From positions 42,504,315-42,568,314 of the forward strand of contig QVOM02000073.1 of the NCBI GenBank assembly GCA_003586115.2: a stretch of DNA of 64,000 nucleotides. The letters are read 5' to 3'. The translations under genes were made by a program, and so were the position numbers. The stretch's first letter is position 1; each line of letters starts with the position of its first letter. This stretch comes from Salvator merianae (taxonomy: Eukaryota > Chordata > Lepidosauria > Squamata > Teiidae). A model generated the notes under the pieces. That model ran no database searches. It had not been told where the DNA came from and saw only the letters and a program-made list of their open reading frames with translations. Below are positions 20,634 to 33,360 of the stretch, in pieces.

Positions 20634-23409
20634 CCCTGATAACATTATAAAATAGATTGTACGGAGGGAACCCTCTAAATTTGGCAGTGTCCACACCTCA
20701 GCAGAACAAGACATGCTGTGGTGGAAATGCTTTCTTCTGCCCTCAGGTTGGGGTGTGTGCTGGCAAAACACCAGCCCCTTGCCCCTAACCATTTTTGGAG
20801 TTCATATCTCAGCTCTGGAGCTAAGTTATCATCTCTGAATATGAAGGACCCCCCCTTGTGTTAGAAAAGAGCTTAGAAGTGGGCCTTTGCTAATGTGGTG
20901 CCAATGCCACCACATTATGACAGTTTTCAAATTTGTTTAAAAATGTATGTTATTGAGTAGAATGAGGATATTCTAACCTGTACCTCAGCACCTTCCTAGC
21001 CAAGGCTTTCTTCTTTCGACTTAAAGTGGCTGGTATATGCTTACAGTGGACAGTGATACATTCACATGGCTGTCCACCAATGTTTCAGTAAAGTATTTTT
21101 TCAGAAGCTGTTATATGATTAGTGGTAGTGGTGACCAGTTTATAAGTAAAGGGGGAGGAACTTAGAAGACATTTACAATTGCTAGCAAACAGGACTTTGG
21201 CTGTATCTCCATAGCTATGGGAGAAGGCATCTGGAGGCAAATGATTACTGAATGCTTCCTGGTCTCCATTTTTGCACACATGGGCACTCAAGAAACCATT
21301 GGATCAGGCACCAGTAACTGGAGTATGATTTTGTGTCTTTACTCCCTAGGCACTTTGGGCAAGTGTCGGACTCTCCAGCGGGTGCCTTGTGTCACTGGAA
21401 GTGGAAACATGACTCCTGAAGTGATTCCCACAGTTGCCCACAAATCTAAGTGGAGACATGGCCTTTGATGCATTATGGATGGAAACTTCACTGGACACAG
21501 TCTCCTGATTTAAAAGATGATGAATCCCTTCTAAGTTACTGCTACTCTGAATACCATCAACTACTGGTGATTTCATGTCAGCCTTGACCTTCCATAGGTT
21601 CTAAGATGTAGAATATGCCCCACAAAGTCTTAAAGATGACTGCCAGTGAACTTATAACAAATTGCATTAGAAAATGATTAAACTCTAGGTGGCTTAAAGG
21701 TATCATCTTGGAGTTCTCTTTTATCCCTCCCAGGAAAATCATTTTGGGCTAGTGTGGATATAAATTCAACAGCTCAGTCATCTGTGCAGTAAAGACAACT
21801 CTTGACAAGAATAAAAAATAACTCCTCAAAGCATTTAGCTAAAAATCTGCTGTATAAGGAAGAACACCTCCCTTTGTGAATTATTTTTCAGCCAGCAATC
21901 TAAATTTTAATTCTGTTAGCAAAGTCATTTTTCACAGATATGCGCATACTTTTTTCTGATTTCAAGCTATTTGGTAGAAAGATGTCTCTATTCAATCTTT
22001 TGCTGAGATACAAAAGTTTGTTTAAATAGGTTTCTAGCACAATTTATCAAGGTTTTACGTTAAGAAATCTGCAACAATTTAAACTGTAGCGATTTAGAGC
22101 TGACACTAAATCTATGAAAATAAATCACTTTGAAAAGCCCATTATTTCTTAATTACAGGACATATTTGCGTCTAGCTTGGAGAATCCCTAGAGAGTGTTG
22201 AAGGAATGTTTGCTTTAAAGAAAAGTTTTTACTTAACCTTCCTAGTGTGCCAGACATCAATGAAACATAATTATCAGTTGAAAGAGATACAGAGGACATC
22301 AGTCTGGTGTTCAGCGTTCATTAGGTTAACTAAAAGGAGTCAGAAGCAGAATAAAGTTAATCCTTCCTTCATTTAAGAGAAAAAGAGAAGAAACTGCATA
22401 GGGAAATTGAGGATCAGGCATCTTGTACAGCATTTTGTAACTATGCAACTTACTTTTGTGGAAGATGGAAGTAAAAAAAACAACAAACCCTAGAATTACT
22501 AGTCCAAGATACTTCCCTAGGTTAGGCAGAGCAGGATATGGCATTTATTATTCCCACCATTTCAAGGGTTCAGGGTTGGCTGACCAATAAGCTGCATCTA
22601 CTAGGTAAACTTGAATATACTCTCTTTTTCTTCTTCCCACCTTCTCCATTTCAAGGATCTCTCATCTGTACATGTCAAGACCACAGGCCTAGATGGAAAG
22701 ACACAGAGACTCTAAGCTCTAGCAGCATGTCAGAGTTTAGTGATAAAAGGTCATGCAGGAATAAATGCCAGCAAACAAATATATTCTTCAACATTTGACC
22801 TCCCTGAACCTGTCACACAGATTAGGACAAAAACATTCCCGTTAACTCCCATCTTTTCCCACTGGCACTGACCTCGAGGAGCAGAGCTAGCTTAATTAAA
22901 ACTAACCTCCATTTCCCTATCTCTAGAGTAAGTCAAAAGCACGATCAGTGAGGTAAGTAAGTAAACAAGGGTCTGGTAGGATGGCAATGCAGATGCCAAT
23001 CTTACAGGACATAATCCATTATGATCAGTGAGTGGATTTGAATAGAATTGCCATCCTTCCACCATTAGCACTTCCTGACAGGGCTTGGACAACAGCGATC
23101 CTTTAGGTACTTTGTCCTCTGCCTCACAGTCTCAATGGGCATCAGCCACAACAGCAAAGCCAATCAAATTATTTTGATACCTGAGGCAGAAAATAGCACA
23201 AGACAAGTGTGCTTTCTCTATCTTTGGCAGTAGCATTAGTGACTATTTAAATAGTGTACAGTTTGTGGCCATTCCTTAACATCCAAAATCTGCTGCTTGA
23301 GATAGTCACCTTGTTAACAGAAGAGCATAAAAGAAGAGCCTGTCAATAGGTCTATAATGGCCCTGATTCACAGAATTTGAACACTTAATCCAACTTGCTC
23401 TTTCTTTTT
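20634..23409. other. Unique AT-rich sequence, no gene seen
   Basis: About 2.8 kb with no repeat family, coding frame or RNA gene recognised. Parts of 21900-22240 have the even, unique texture of possible conserved non-coding DNA, which cannot be tested here. Confidence 0.45.
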
Positions 23410-23467
23410 CCTTCCTTCCTTCCTTCCTTCCTTCCTTCCTTCCTCCCTCCCTCCCTCCCTCCCTCCT
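23410..23467. repeat. (CCTT)n then (CCTC)n microsatellite
   Basis: About ten CCTT copies grade into CCTC copies. Confidence 0.97.
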
Positions 23468-23514
23468 TTCATAACCTCGTATCTGTTGTAGAAGGCCAAC
23501 TGCATAATACTAAC

Positions 23515-23545
<31 letters not shown>
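23515..23545. repeat. (CA)n microsatellite
   Basis: Uninterrupted CA dinucleotides, about 15 copies. Confidence 0.97.
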
Positions 23546-23547
<2 letters not shown>

Positions 23548-24650
23548 ATTAAAGCAATCTAAAAAAAGTCTTAGATTCCAGTTGAAATTTTAAAAATTCT
23601 TCTATGTAAATTCTATTGACATTTAACTGTAGTCTGAAACCCATAGTTTTCCTGACACTATACTGGGAGAGCTGAATGTGACTGTGGCATTTCCAATACA
23701 GACCCAGGTTAATCAATCAATAACTTGGCATATTAGTGTTACGGGAAATCCAGCAATGATGCCAGGTTTCCCATAATAACTTTCAAAATGACCTTGCTTG
23801 GGGCTACAGGAAGCCAACCAAGTATGTGAAAAATAGGATAAGGAAGTGGGCAGGCACTTGGCTGGTTTCTGGTAGCCTAAAGTGATGTGATTTTGGAAAC
23901 TGCTGGCAGACAGAAGAGGTAAGATGACAACTGTTTCTCCTGTGTGGTGGGCGCAGCAAGAGACAACTGCAGGTTCTTTAGATATCACATTGCCTCTTGC
24001 AGTCTATGGGCAGTTCAACTTGCCAATTAGCAGCTGAATCAGGAATAAACCAAGTACATGTCCACACCTGGTTGGCACCAAACTGGCCTCAGCATCAAAC
24101 TCAATGTTCACTCCCCATGTATGTACCTCCCTGCAGCACTCCCAATATATTCAGGCACGTATTCAAACCACTCAATCTGAGGGGACACTGAACACAATCC
24201 TCTGGCTGTCATAGTAATGACATAGTGTGCCATGTGTTCATCTAATTAGAAACACTTTGGAGTCCAACATTCAATGGCACAAGGCATGTTTCTGGGATTG
24301 GGTGCTAGACTACAGGAAAAATAACTATTAGAGTTCTGCTTATAACAGCTGGGCCTCTTCTTTATTACTAGCAGACTTTTCACAAAGGATCCTGAATCTC
24401 AGATAGGACACTGGAAAAGCTGACCCATCTAGTTTTGTCTACATGAAGCTAAGATAATTTGAAGTAATGTTTTCCATTTTCTGATTTGCTTTATTAAGTC
24501 ATTTAAAAAGCCAACTATGCTTTAGAGTCTCAAATAAGTTGCAATAACTCATTTGTATTTTTTAAAAATGATATTTAATACATATCAAACAGTCTAAAGC
24601 ATCTTTTTATCTTGACCTCCTACACCAAGATCTCCCTGCACAACAAACAT
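23546..24650. other. Unique sequence, no gene seen
   Basis: No recognised content. Confidence 0.5.
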
Positions 24651-24651
24651 T

Positions 24652-24740
24652 CCTTATGTCCCCTGCTACTTTCAATCAGGAACCAAGCAGGGAGGCTGAA
24701 ATAACCTTCCTTGTTTGAAAGTAGCAGGAACATAAAAAGC
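24652..24740. repeat. Inverted repeat, MITE-like
   Basis: CCTGCTACTTTCAA (about 24661-24674) and TTGAAAGTAGCAGG (about 24716-24729) are exact inverse copies, with partial pairing extending outward (TTATGTCC with GGAACATAA). Family unknown. Confidence 0.55.
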
Positions 24741-25017
24741 ACATGCTGTCTGTTGAAGGTGATGTGCAGTTGTTGAACACCAAACAGCTGGACAGCAAAT
24801 CAGCAATTGTACTTTGTGATGAGCAGCTGTTCAGTCCTGGATACCCAAATTCAGTGTGGAATAAATGAATTGTGGCCCACTAAAACAAAGCTACAGAAAA
24901 AGAAAATGAAATATTTATATGAAAGATCAGAGGAGAAAACTGAAACTAGAACAGACCTGAAAACCCTTTTGAATAACCTCAGTGTTATATCTGTACAGAA
25001 TGCATGTAACTATATAT

Positions 25018-25047
25018 AATACCAATACCAATACCAATACCAATATA
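25018..25047. repeat. (ATACCA)n hexanucleotide tract
   Basis: Four to five copies of the hexamer. Confidence 0.9.
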
Positions 25048-25807
25048 GTAATAAAACAACAGCATGAAATATATAATAATGAAATTTTAAAAAAGAACAA
25101 CCTTTTGGCTTCAAACTGAAGAAGTGTGGGAGACAAGGAAATGTGGTTTTTTCCCCCAAAGAGTATTTATTCATTTTTTTTTTTTTTTAAATGTACAATA
25201 ATGTACATAATGTGTATTTTGTGGATAAAAATTCATTCACGTTTACAAATAAGCAGATAATTATCTAGAGGAGAAATCCATACATGCAGTTGCACATATA
25301 CTACAATTTTTACAATTTAATATTTATGTTTTACATTTGTTAATCCAGTTTATTGCAGATCTGATAGTACGGTATGAAGTATTAATTGTTTCTATTGATT
25401 TAAGCAGTGGATCCCCAAACCAACCAGAACTTATCACTGTTATAACTTCCCAACATCTTACCATGTTATACTATATGTATTCATCTACAAGTATTTCTGA
25501 TAATTTGTGATACCAAGGAAGAAATGTTAACTAGAATTTTGGAGCCCATTTAACAGATGTGACAGTAGCAACTTTTTTTCTTTTGCTGACTGTGCATGTA
25601 GAAAGATGGTACTAGACTACAGACATGGTGGTGTCTCCTTCAAGTGGAAGTTGAGTAGAAATGGATGTTGAAAGTAGGTTGACTAGATACACCTGGGGTT
25701 TTCTACTGCCTACCTAAGTCCACCCCATGGCTTGCCTCCTCCCTGAACCTCTAGGAAAGTGATGGGAAGGTGAGCACAGATGGAGATTACAGATAGCACT
25801 CACTTAC

Positions 25808-25960
25808 CTGTGTCACTTTTTTCAGTCTCCTTACTTTCTCTTCCAGCTGATTTTGCAGTTGAAGATGGGGTAGGGCCACCTGAGCACTTGATGATGTTGT
25901 CATGTGGCCGGTTGTGATCCTGGGATTTCTGGGCCTTCCTGTGGCCCCTCTCAGATAAAG
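25808..25960 (-). CDS. Possible internal coding exon, unidentified
   Basis: On the minus strand a stop-free frame ends in GACACAG followed by GTAAGTGAG, a near-consensus splice donor (intron from 25807 downward). Upstream in the same strand is a T-rich tract (TTTTTCTGTCCTTTATCTGAG) that could serve an acceptor near 25950-25960, though GAG is a weak acceptor; CAG alternatives lie at about 25940 and 25977. The encoded peptide is hydrophilic, rich in Ser, Lys and Thr (for example GGPTPSSTAKSAGRE). I do not recognise the protein. It is not repeated elsewhere in the window. A chance open frame remains quite possible. Confidence 0.22.
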
Positions 25961-25977
25961 GACAGAAAAATGTACTT

Positions 25978-28800
25978 TCTGTCCTGCACATAAACATGAT
26001 ACTCAGTAGAGGTCATAGAAAAGTCTGGGATTGATCACAGGGGTGGTATATGATGCTGTGTTGCAACACCCACATGACCTTGCAAGGAGAAGATAAGAGA
26101 ATAAGGAAAAACACAAAAATAGTGTTTCAGGGCTCTACTTTCCCTAGCCTTCCCAGATCTTGTGAGGTGTTTCCTTATGAACGTGGGCCTCTTTGGGAGG
26201 TTTGTATGCTACAAACAGCATCTGAACATGTTTGATGGATGTTCCAAACAAGCAAATTTTAAAATGTCACACCAATCTTCTTAATTTGTTTGTGCTGATA
26301 TTACTTCTCCTTCCACAATTGCAGTATTGAACGAACCTGTCTATAGAAACTATGTGCTAATATAGAGTATTGCACAAATGCACACTTTTGCCCACTATCA
26401 CACAAATGAATTTTTTGTATGAGAAAGAGAGTTGACAGAGTTGCAGGTGTACATATTCAAGGTCAAAATAGGTGAAAGACTGCTATTAAGATGGTGATGG
26501 TAATGGTAGCCTACCTATCTTATTAACTCAGGTCTAATCAGGGTTCATGAAGTAAGACATCTCTCAACTCACTTGGATGTGAAAAGGATGGAACTAGAAG
26601 CCCCATGTTGTCCCTCAGCTATATCAGTGTCGCTGATTTTGTGAAACAGGGCACAGTTCCATGCATCCTTCATAAATATTAGATACATTCATGGGGGGAA
26701 AAGGCTTCCAAAGTCTGTCTGCCAAGGCAGCTGTATTGGACTGTCAGATGTAGCAAAGGTATGTCCCTGAATGAGCCACTGCTGAGAACTAGAATACTTC
26801 CAGACACGAGGAAAACTACCTGATCCTATTGGTGTTGCATTTGGATGGCCAGACCTCCACATGGTCTTCCCAATGCAATGCTGCTCGCAACACACAAGCA
26901 GAAAACATGCAGAATTGCTAACCTGGGAAATCCATTAGTGATGCAGGGTTTCCCAGAATAACTTTGCTTAACTACTCATCTGTTGAGATATGTCCAATAT
27001 CGCCTTGCTGAGGACATCTGGGAGCTGAGTGCACAAAAAAGAAGAAAAGAAAAGAAAAATGAAAAGAGAAAAGAGAGGAAAAGAAAAGAATGGAAAAGAA
27101 AGGCATGGGTGCAGTCCCCAGTGATGTGACATTGTAAGCATCTTGCCAAATGTGCAAGTAAACAAATCTAAGCCAGGCTTTGTTGTGCGTGTCTGGTAGG
27201 CCATGACAAAGGGCAATGCTGGGTTCCTGTGGACTGTGTGGACTGTGTGGATGTTGCCTAATTTGCTATTATGTTGTTCTTCAAGACTTCTGGTAGATAC
27301 ATTATTGCATTATTTGGCTATACTTTATGAACACAGTGACTTAATAACAGTAATTTTAAGAATATTTTGTCAGCTGTAGTGTTTGTTACTTTCTGTACTA
27401 AACTGATTAGCTTCTACTTGTGGTATTTATTGGTAAGCACCTGGAAGATTTACTGCAAATTAATTCACTGCACATACCTGCTTTGCCATTGAATGTGTTT
27501 GATTAGCATTATTTGCCTTGAGTTTGGAGCCTGTATTGAAGAAAAGGCGAATAATGTCTCAAATAGTAGATGAGTGTTTCATGCTTATGAGTCTGAAAAG
27601 GCTATAGAAAATAAAAGGGGGAAAGGTAATTCATTTTCTTTTGAAAGTCTTTGAAAGTGGATACAAAGTACTTTGAAAGTTTTGAGAAATGAGGGGAGCT
27701 CTACTGCATGGAACAGATATCTAGTTGACCACAGTAAGACAAAAAACGGGCTGTTGGTCCCACCCACCAGTGGAAATTCCTTATATTAATGTTAAAAAGC
27801 CTGATATCATTCCTGTAATCATAGGGCTACAAAAGCCACCTTGGACATCACGGCTAAATCCCTGCTCCATCTGGTATCCAAAACCAAACCATTTCCAACA
27901 GCCTCTCTATGAAATGATCTAATGAAAGACATTTAAAATGCCCATTGGAATAAACGAAACATTCAAAACATTCCAGTGAAATGGAGTCGAGTTTTGTTTT
28001 TAGCATAAAGGGGTGTTTTGAATCAATTTCCAAATGCCTGAAATGGTCCAATTCACAAACAGCTTTGATTTAAACTTTTTACACACTTCTAATTGATAAT
28101 TCTGCCATTTCCACTATCACACATTAGATTTTTTGCCATCATCACTGAGCAGTTGGACTATTGCTTTTTTTCTTCCTTTAATTTAGAACATATCTGAAGA
28201 TGACCTTTTCTTACCATCTGGCATGTTCTGTAAAATTCTGGGCAATCTGTTTATCTACTTCCTTAGTGACCTGCTTCTCTTTCCACTTCCTGCATGTTTC
28301 TTTTTGGTTCTCCATTTTGTAGATCAACAATACTCTGCCAAAACAGGCATAAATTCTGGTAGCACATGATTGAAGTTCATAGCAAGCCTCAGACTGGCTT
28401 GCCCAAATTAGTTATTGGAGAGACCAGAGTGATGTGCTGCTTAGGGTGGTACTGCTACTGCTTCCACATGAAATGGTATAACAGGAACACGTCCATGAAA
28501 TGGCTCCTCCTGCAGGACCCATAGAGAAAAACCTCTGACCTTCACTTGTAACACTCTGAGCTTCATTTGCAGACAAGAAGAAGCCTGGGGCCATTTTCCT
28601 AAGTTGCAAATCAAATGTAAAGTGTCATTTCCTTCTTAAATTGATTTACATTCTTTAGACCATAAGAGCCACAATAAATCCACTTCAAGATGTCAATCAA
28701 GTGCATAGGAATAATAGAGTGAGGAGGGACAGATGTCCTGGACCACCAACCAGAAGTGTGTGGTATGTAACAGTTTGTTTTTTTCGACAAAAGACCATAA
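25978..28800. other. Mostly unique sequence; hAT MITE remnant near 27930-28093
   Basis: No gene is seen. The stretch 27930-28093 (AATGGAGTCGAGTTTTG, AATTCACAAACAGC, ending TTTTTACACACTTCTA) resembles the right part of the TAGRRRTGTGC hAT MITEs. An A/G-rich tract lies at 27020-27095. The rest is unique. Confidence 0.45.
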
Positions 28801-29289
28801 GCCCATTTCTGCCCTTATTAGGCATGATCCAGATCAGCTGATCTGGATTGTTCAGTCTGCTGATCTGGATCTTGCCTTCATACCACTCCAAGCTTGTGCA
28901 AGCTTCATTGGCAGTTTCTCAAGGTTCCTGGTCTCAGAGCCTCCGGGGGAGCCATTTTGGTAATGCAACAAGGTACACCACTGAAATAGGATCCCCATGG
29001 TCCTAGATGCTGGTAGATCTCTTTGTTCCTGGTCTTTGGAGTTTCTGGTATGGGCAGTTTTGGGGTGGACCCACTTCTGGCAGTGCTTCCTGGAGTGCCA
29101 CCAAAGAGTCCTCTGTAGTACACATGGGTAGGTTATAAAACATATATTGGACTAGTGCATTGTTTTCAGCATCCTGGAGCAGTCTGTGCTTTGTTCAGTG
29201 TGTATGAAGTATGGTTGGAGTGGATGGGGCTTGGCTTAGTCGTCACTAATGTGCTTTGTTTTGGAACAAGGGACAGTTAGGAAAGGGTC
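28801..29289. mobile_element. GGCC-type MITE, interior F, decayed
   Basis: Left end GCCCATTTCTGCCCTTATT and right end CAGTTAGGAAAGGGTC are degraded inverted repeats of the F type. A perfect 22-bp palindrome (28827-28848, centre AGCT, arms ATCCAGATCAG) lies near the left end. No target duplication is readable. Confidence 0.5.
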
Positions 29290-29589
29290 TATGACAAAGA
29301 ATGTGCCATTGGAGGAAGTATGTTAGAAACTTTAGAAAGAACAAGCATCTAACTCTTCTTTTGTCCTTACAAATGAATCAAGTCCAGTTTTTTATTTTAC
29401 AGTGAAAGTCCTTTAGAATACACCAGGTAATTTGTAAGCAGCTGGGGGTTGTTTTTGGCAGCATAATTAGAATATCAACCACATTTTAAAGGAAAGGAAT
29501 TGGGTATTTATGAACTCAGTTTGAAAAACAATAGTTTTGTTTGGAAGGCCTTAGAGTAATATACAACTTTCTCTCCTAAAATCTCATTT

Positions 29590-30000
29590 CTAAATTTCAC
29601 AGGGGATATTTGTTTGTATTTTTATTCTACCTTACACCCAACAATCTCAGAGCGGGTTACAATAGTAAAAACAATTTTTTTAAAAACCCCACTAAAAACA
29701 ATAATAGTGCCTGACAGTTGGGAGGGGAAGCTATTCCTCAGCCAAAGGCCAGGGTGAAAGGGTGTATCTCTGTCAGTCTTCTAAATGTATATAAAAAAGA
29801 TATCTGGTATACCTTGGGGGTGGGGGGGAACTGTTCCACAGTCTAGGGGCTACCACTGAGAAGGCCCTATCCTGAGTACCCACCCCTTTAGCTACTGAAG
29901 ATGTTGGCCCCAGCCCTCTAGTGTAGCTGACATGCAGAAACATGTCTCGCAGGAACGAAGAAGGCCATTCTAGATGGGATAAAAAAGATGATACCTCCAA
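29590..30000 (-). mobile_element. L2 LINE 3' fragment
   Basis: Read on the minus strand the frame holds QDRAFSVVAPRLWNS, a hallmark of the L2 reverse transcriptase C-terminus, followed by decayed 3' sequence. It is short and 5' truncated, so not a gene. Confidence 0.8.
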
Positions 30001-31017
30001 AAGGGTACCTTTGTAAAGTAACTAAAAGGAGAGCCAAAAATGAAAGCCTATCATGAGCACCTGGCCCCAAACATTTGGCTTACAAGGCCACAGCTGGGTC
30101 TCTACAGCACTGGTCTCAATGCTGGATCAGTTTTCCCTAAAGGTCTCCCCTTGTTTCAGGCAGCCTTGGATGGAGGTTTCAGCTCCACTGCCACCTTGGA
30201 GGCTGCCTTTCTCAAGTCTTTGCAGCTGTACTCAGAGGGGCTCCCACCCTGTCCAAGTGCAGAAGGCCTGAACCAAAGTGTGGTGTGTTTCATTGCAGCA
30301 AGGACCAGGCTTAGTGCAGGAAAAGCAGTGTCAGAGCTCATTTTTTGTGCACTGAAGTTTTCATGACTTGAAGGGTAGTTAGGTTCCTCCAGATGTTCTC
30401 ACATCCCTTTGGTTAGGGGTGGTGTGGAGATGGTCAGACTTCAATGCACCTCCAAGCTGATTTGAAAGCTGTGTGGAGAGGTGGCCATGTTTGGATAACC
30501 AAAGCTATGGCTCTGTTTCTTTTTTCCTTACAAATGCATTAATTCAATTCTTTTAGAATGTATATTTTTGTTGCTCATGCTCAGTTCTTTTATTATACAG
30601 AAATTTCTAGATGTGGGCATGTTCATTTGGTTAGGCTATTCTGGGGACCTGTCTATCCCAATTTCTGATTGGTATTTTGCACCTTGAAGTTACAGTCTGA
30701 TTTTTTTGTCCTTCCTTCTCATAAAACTCCTTCTCCAAAATTCTTCCCTGCTCCGTCCTTTGTAAAAAGACTAATGGACATTCCAGCTTTTAGACATTAA
30801 TTTGGCTATCATGGATTTTATTTTAAAGGGTGCTATTTTGCCTCCCATAACAATACTACAGTAAAAAGATTCTTCATGGTTTATTTTAACTTTTATTATA
30901 CTCTAATTAAGTAGTTATGCTAAACTTTTTTTCAGCAATGCAAATTTTAATGAATCTTTCCCCATTTCCACACTTATCTTTGCTATCCTGTTACTGGGCA
31001 GGATGCCCTCTTCTAAG
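30001..31017. other. Unique sequence, no gene seen
   Basis: Open frames around 30040-30366 have no domain support. Confidence 0.5.
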
Positions 31018-31383
31018 GGCATTTGCTCACTTGGTGCCTTAGAATAGGATAACTGTTCTTTTCTAAGGTGGAATGGACCCTGCAGTGCAGACACCGTCCA
31101 CACTACGGGGCCCTAGAATGCAATACCAGCAGGGTACCAGCATTTACACCACAAATGCTGGTGCCTGCTCCTCACCATGACAGTGGCCGGGAAGCAGGTG
31201 TAGCATGGCTGTGTGAGTGTGAACACACTTTACTGGGAGCAGGCTAGCTGCTCCTGGTCAAGCTATGAATTTAGTGTTCCATAGCTAGCTGTGATCAGGA
31301 GCAGCTGGAGTCTGATTCCAATCATGTGGGCTGCTGCCTAGTAAGTGTCTGCATGCTCACTAGGCAACTAGTGTGAAAAGGCC
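31018..31383 (+). mobile_element. GGCC-type MITE, interior A, short
   Basis: The left end is GGCATTTGCTCACTTGGTGC, then the hairpin region CTTAGAATAGGATAACTG. The right end is ACTAGTGTGAAAAGGCC. The flanks CTAAG and CTTTG agree at 3 of 5 bases with the C and G kept. Confidence 0.65.
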
Positions 31384-31748
31384 CTTTGATAAACAATCTG
31401 CCCCAAGCTGGGATGGATTGCTCCTGCTATGGAACAAGGCTGTCAGAGTCTCCAAATGCTTCAAAGGCCAGGAAAGAAAGCTCCTGGCCTTTGGAGCTTC
31501 TAGGGGGCCCATTTCAGCAGCATGATTTGTTGCACTGCTGCAATGGATCCTCCATGATATACTGTACCATGGAGGCATGTATACTACTCCTTAGTATATC
31601 AATAGACCTCAACATCAAGGTGTACCAGTTGACAGGACCAGGATGCCATTTTGATCTATGCTCTGTCCTCTGAGAACAGCATGTGCTAGGAGGGGGAGAC
31701 CTGTAGACCCCTTTTTCGTTCTGCACTAATGGAAAGTGTGGAAAGGCC
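31384..31748. mobile_element. F-type MITE, decayed, left end uncertain
   Basis: The right end GGAAAGTGTGGAAAGGCC is readable. The interior ACCTCAACATCAAGGTGTA is shared with the F copy at 55965-56333. Confidence 0.42.
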
Positions 31749-33360
31749 TTGAATTCAGTCTGGCATACTTGACTTTATCAACAATGAGGTTGATATCCTG
31801 ATAAACAGATATTATCAGGGTCATAAAATTTAGCACCTCAAATTCTAAATTTAGAAGCATGAGTTCTGCCAAATAAATTAGATTTCTGTTTATATTTTTA
31901 CTAATCTACTGATCAGTAGACACAAATCTTTGTTTAGATGAACAATTGGGCTAAATTCTGGGAAAGAGATACCTTGGCTTTCAAAAAACCACAAATACAT
32001 GTCAGAATCAAAGTTTTTTTTATTATTATTTGTTTTAAACTATCAACACATTGGCAGCTAATTTCTATCAGTAAAAAATAAGATTTCACTGCCCAGTTCA
32101 TGGAATCATCTCTCTCTTAAGTATGGAAGGCATAAACTTTGCTAAGTTTATGTGCCTGCTTAAGACATATATATGTGCCAAGATATTTGCTGGTTGCTGA
32201 TCTGATTTTCACGCTCCTGACTGCTTCGGCTTTCTGCTGTCCTCAGCACATGACTTTTCAGTGCACTCCAAGGCCCAGTTGGGTTCGGTGAACAATCACT
32301 TCTGCCTGCCATTCATGCAGCTGGAATTATGCAGTTTCTGCACCTTAGAAGCCTGGTGGTGATGAACATTAAATGCCCACGCTCTATTTTAAATGCTTCA
32401 GCAGCATTCATCCTTGCACCATGAGTGAGTTGGGAGGATAAGGATGCTGTCAGGTGATAATCATTTATCTTCCTCTAAGTGGAAAGTATGTTAATACTCT
32501 GTACTGTATGGAATGTGTATGAACACATTGTACTAAATAAATCTATAGCGAAGGACTAATTACAGCTGTCTGAATGAAAGAATGAATAAATGAGCCTGTA
32601 GCCTAGGCTGTCATACAAATTTGTATTGCTAAACTTCTGCCACTTATGAATGTGCTTCAGTGAAAGACATCATAATTTCTTGACCCCAAATCCAGATCCT
32701 AAATATACACATAACACCAATATTAGAGAAACAGTTCTCCAAACCGCAATTGATAACAGCATCTTGGAATATGTCGCTATTAAGTTCCAATGACAGGTGC
32801 ATAGAGAAATCTGTCTCCCTACATCATTGCAGGACTCCATCTATTGATAGCAAAGTCAACACTATTTCTGTACAAGGATCTCTTATTCCTGATAAAGGTA
32901 TATGACAGCCTGAGAAGTTGACTGGGATTGTCATTTACCTCTTACATTATGTAAATCATTTGGATGAGTGAACTATCCGATCCTGCTTTGCAATTAAAAA
33001 ATAATAAGAAGTCAATAAAATTTAAATATAAAACCCACTATTTAATCTTAACGATCTATCAGGCTTAATAATTGTGTTGATGGATGGTTGATATAATTCA
33101 TTCTTGATAATAGAGATGGGCCAGCTGTGCTAATATTTCTGGGTTCTGTGCAAATCCTTCACAGTTTCAACAGTGTTTCTATCTAATTGTGTGTAGTTGT
33201 ACACAGCTCTGTACTAATGTTGTTGAAGGTATAAAATGATAGTGAAGGTCCATAGCTGCATAAAGCTTTGTAGAAAGGTATCAGAATTGCTTCAAACTCA
33301 GGCTCTCTGTTTTGAAGGGATTGGACCCAATATTTAAATGCAGTGGAAGATGGCCGGAGA
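31749..33360. other. Unique sequence, no gene seen; possible conserved element 32200-32430
   Basis: No transposon or coding frame was recognised. The stretch around 32200-32430 is of higher complexity than its neighbours and unique in the window. Confidence 0.4.

Noticed and set aside
29773..30000. Small minus-strand gene of 75 codons
   Set aside because: The peptide is the L2 reverse transcriptase C-terminus, truncated.
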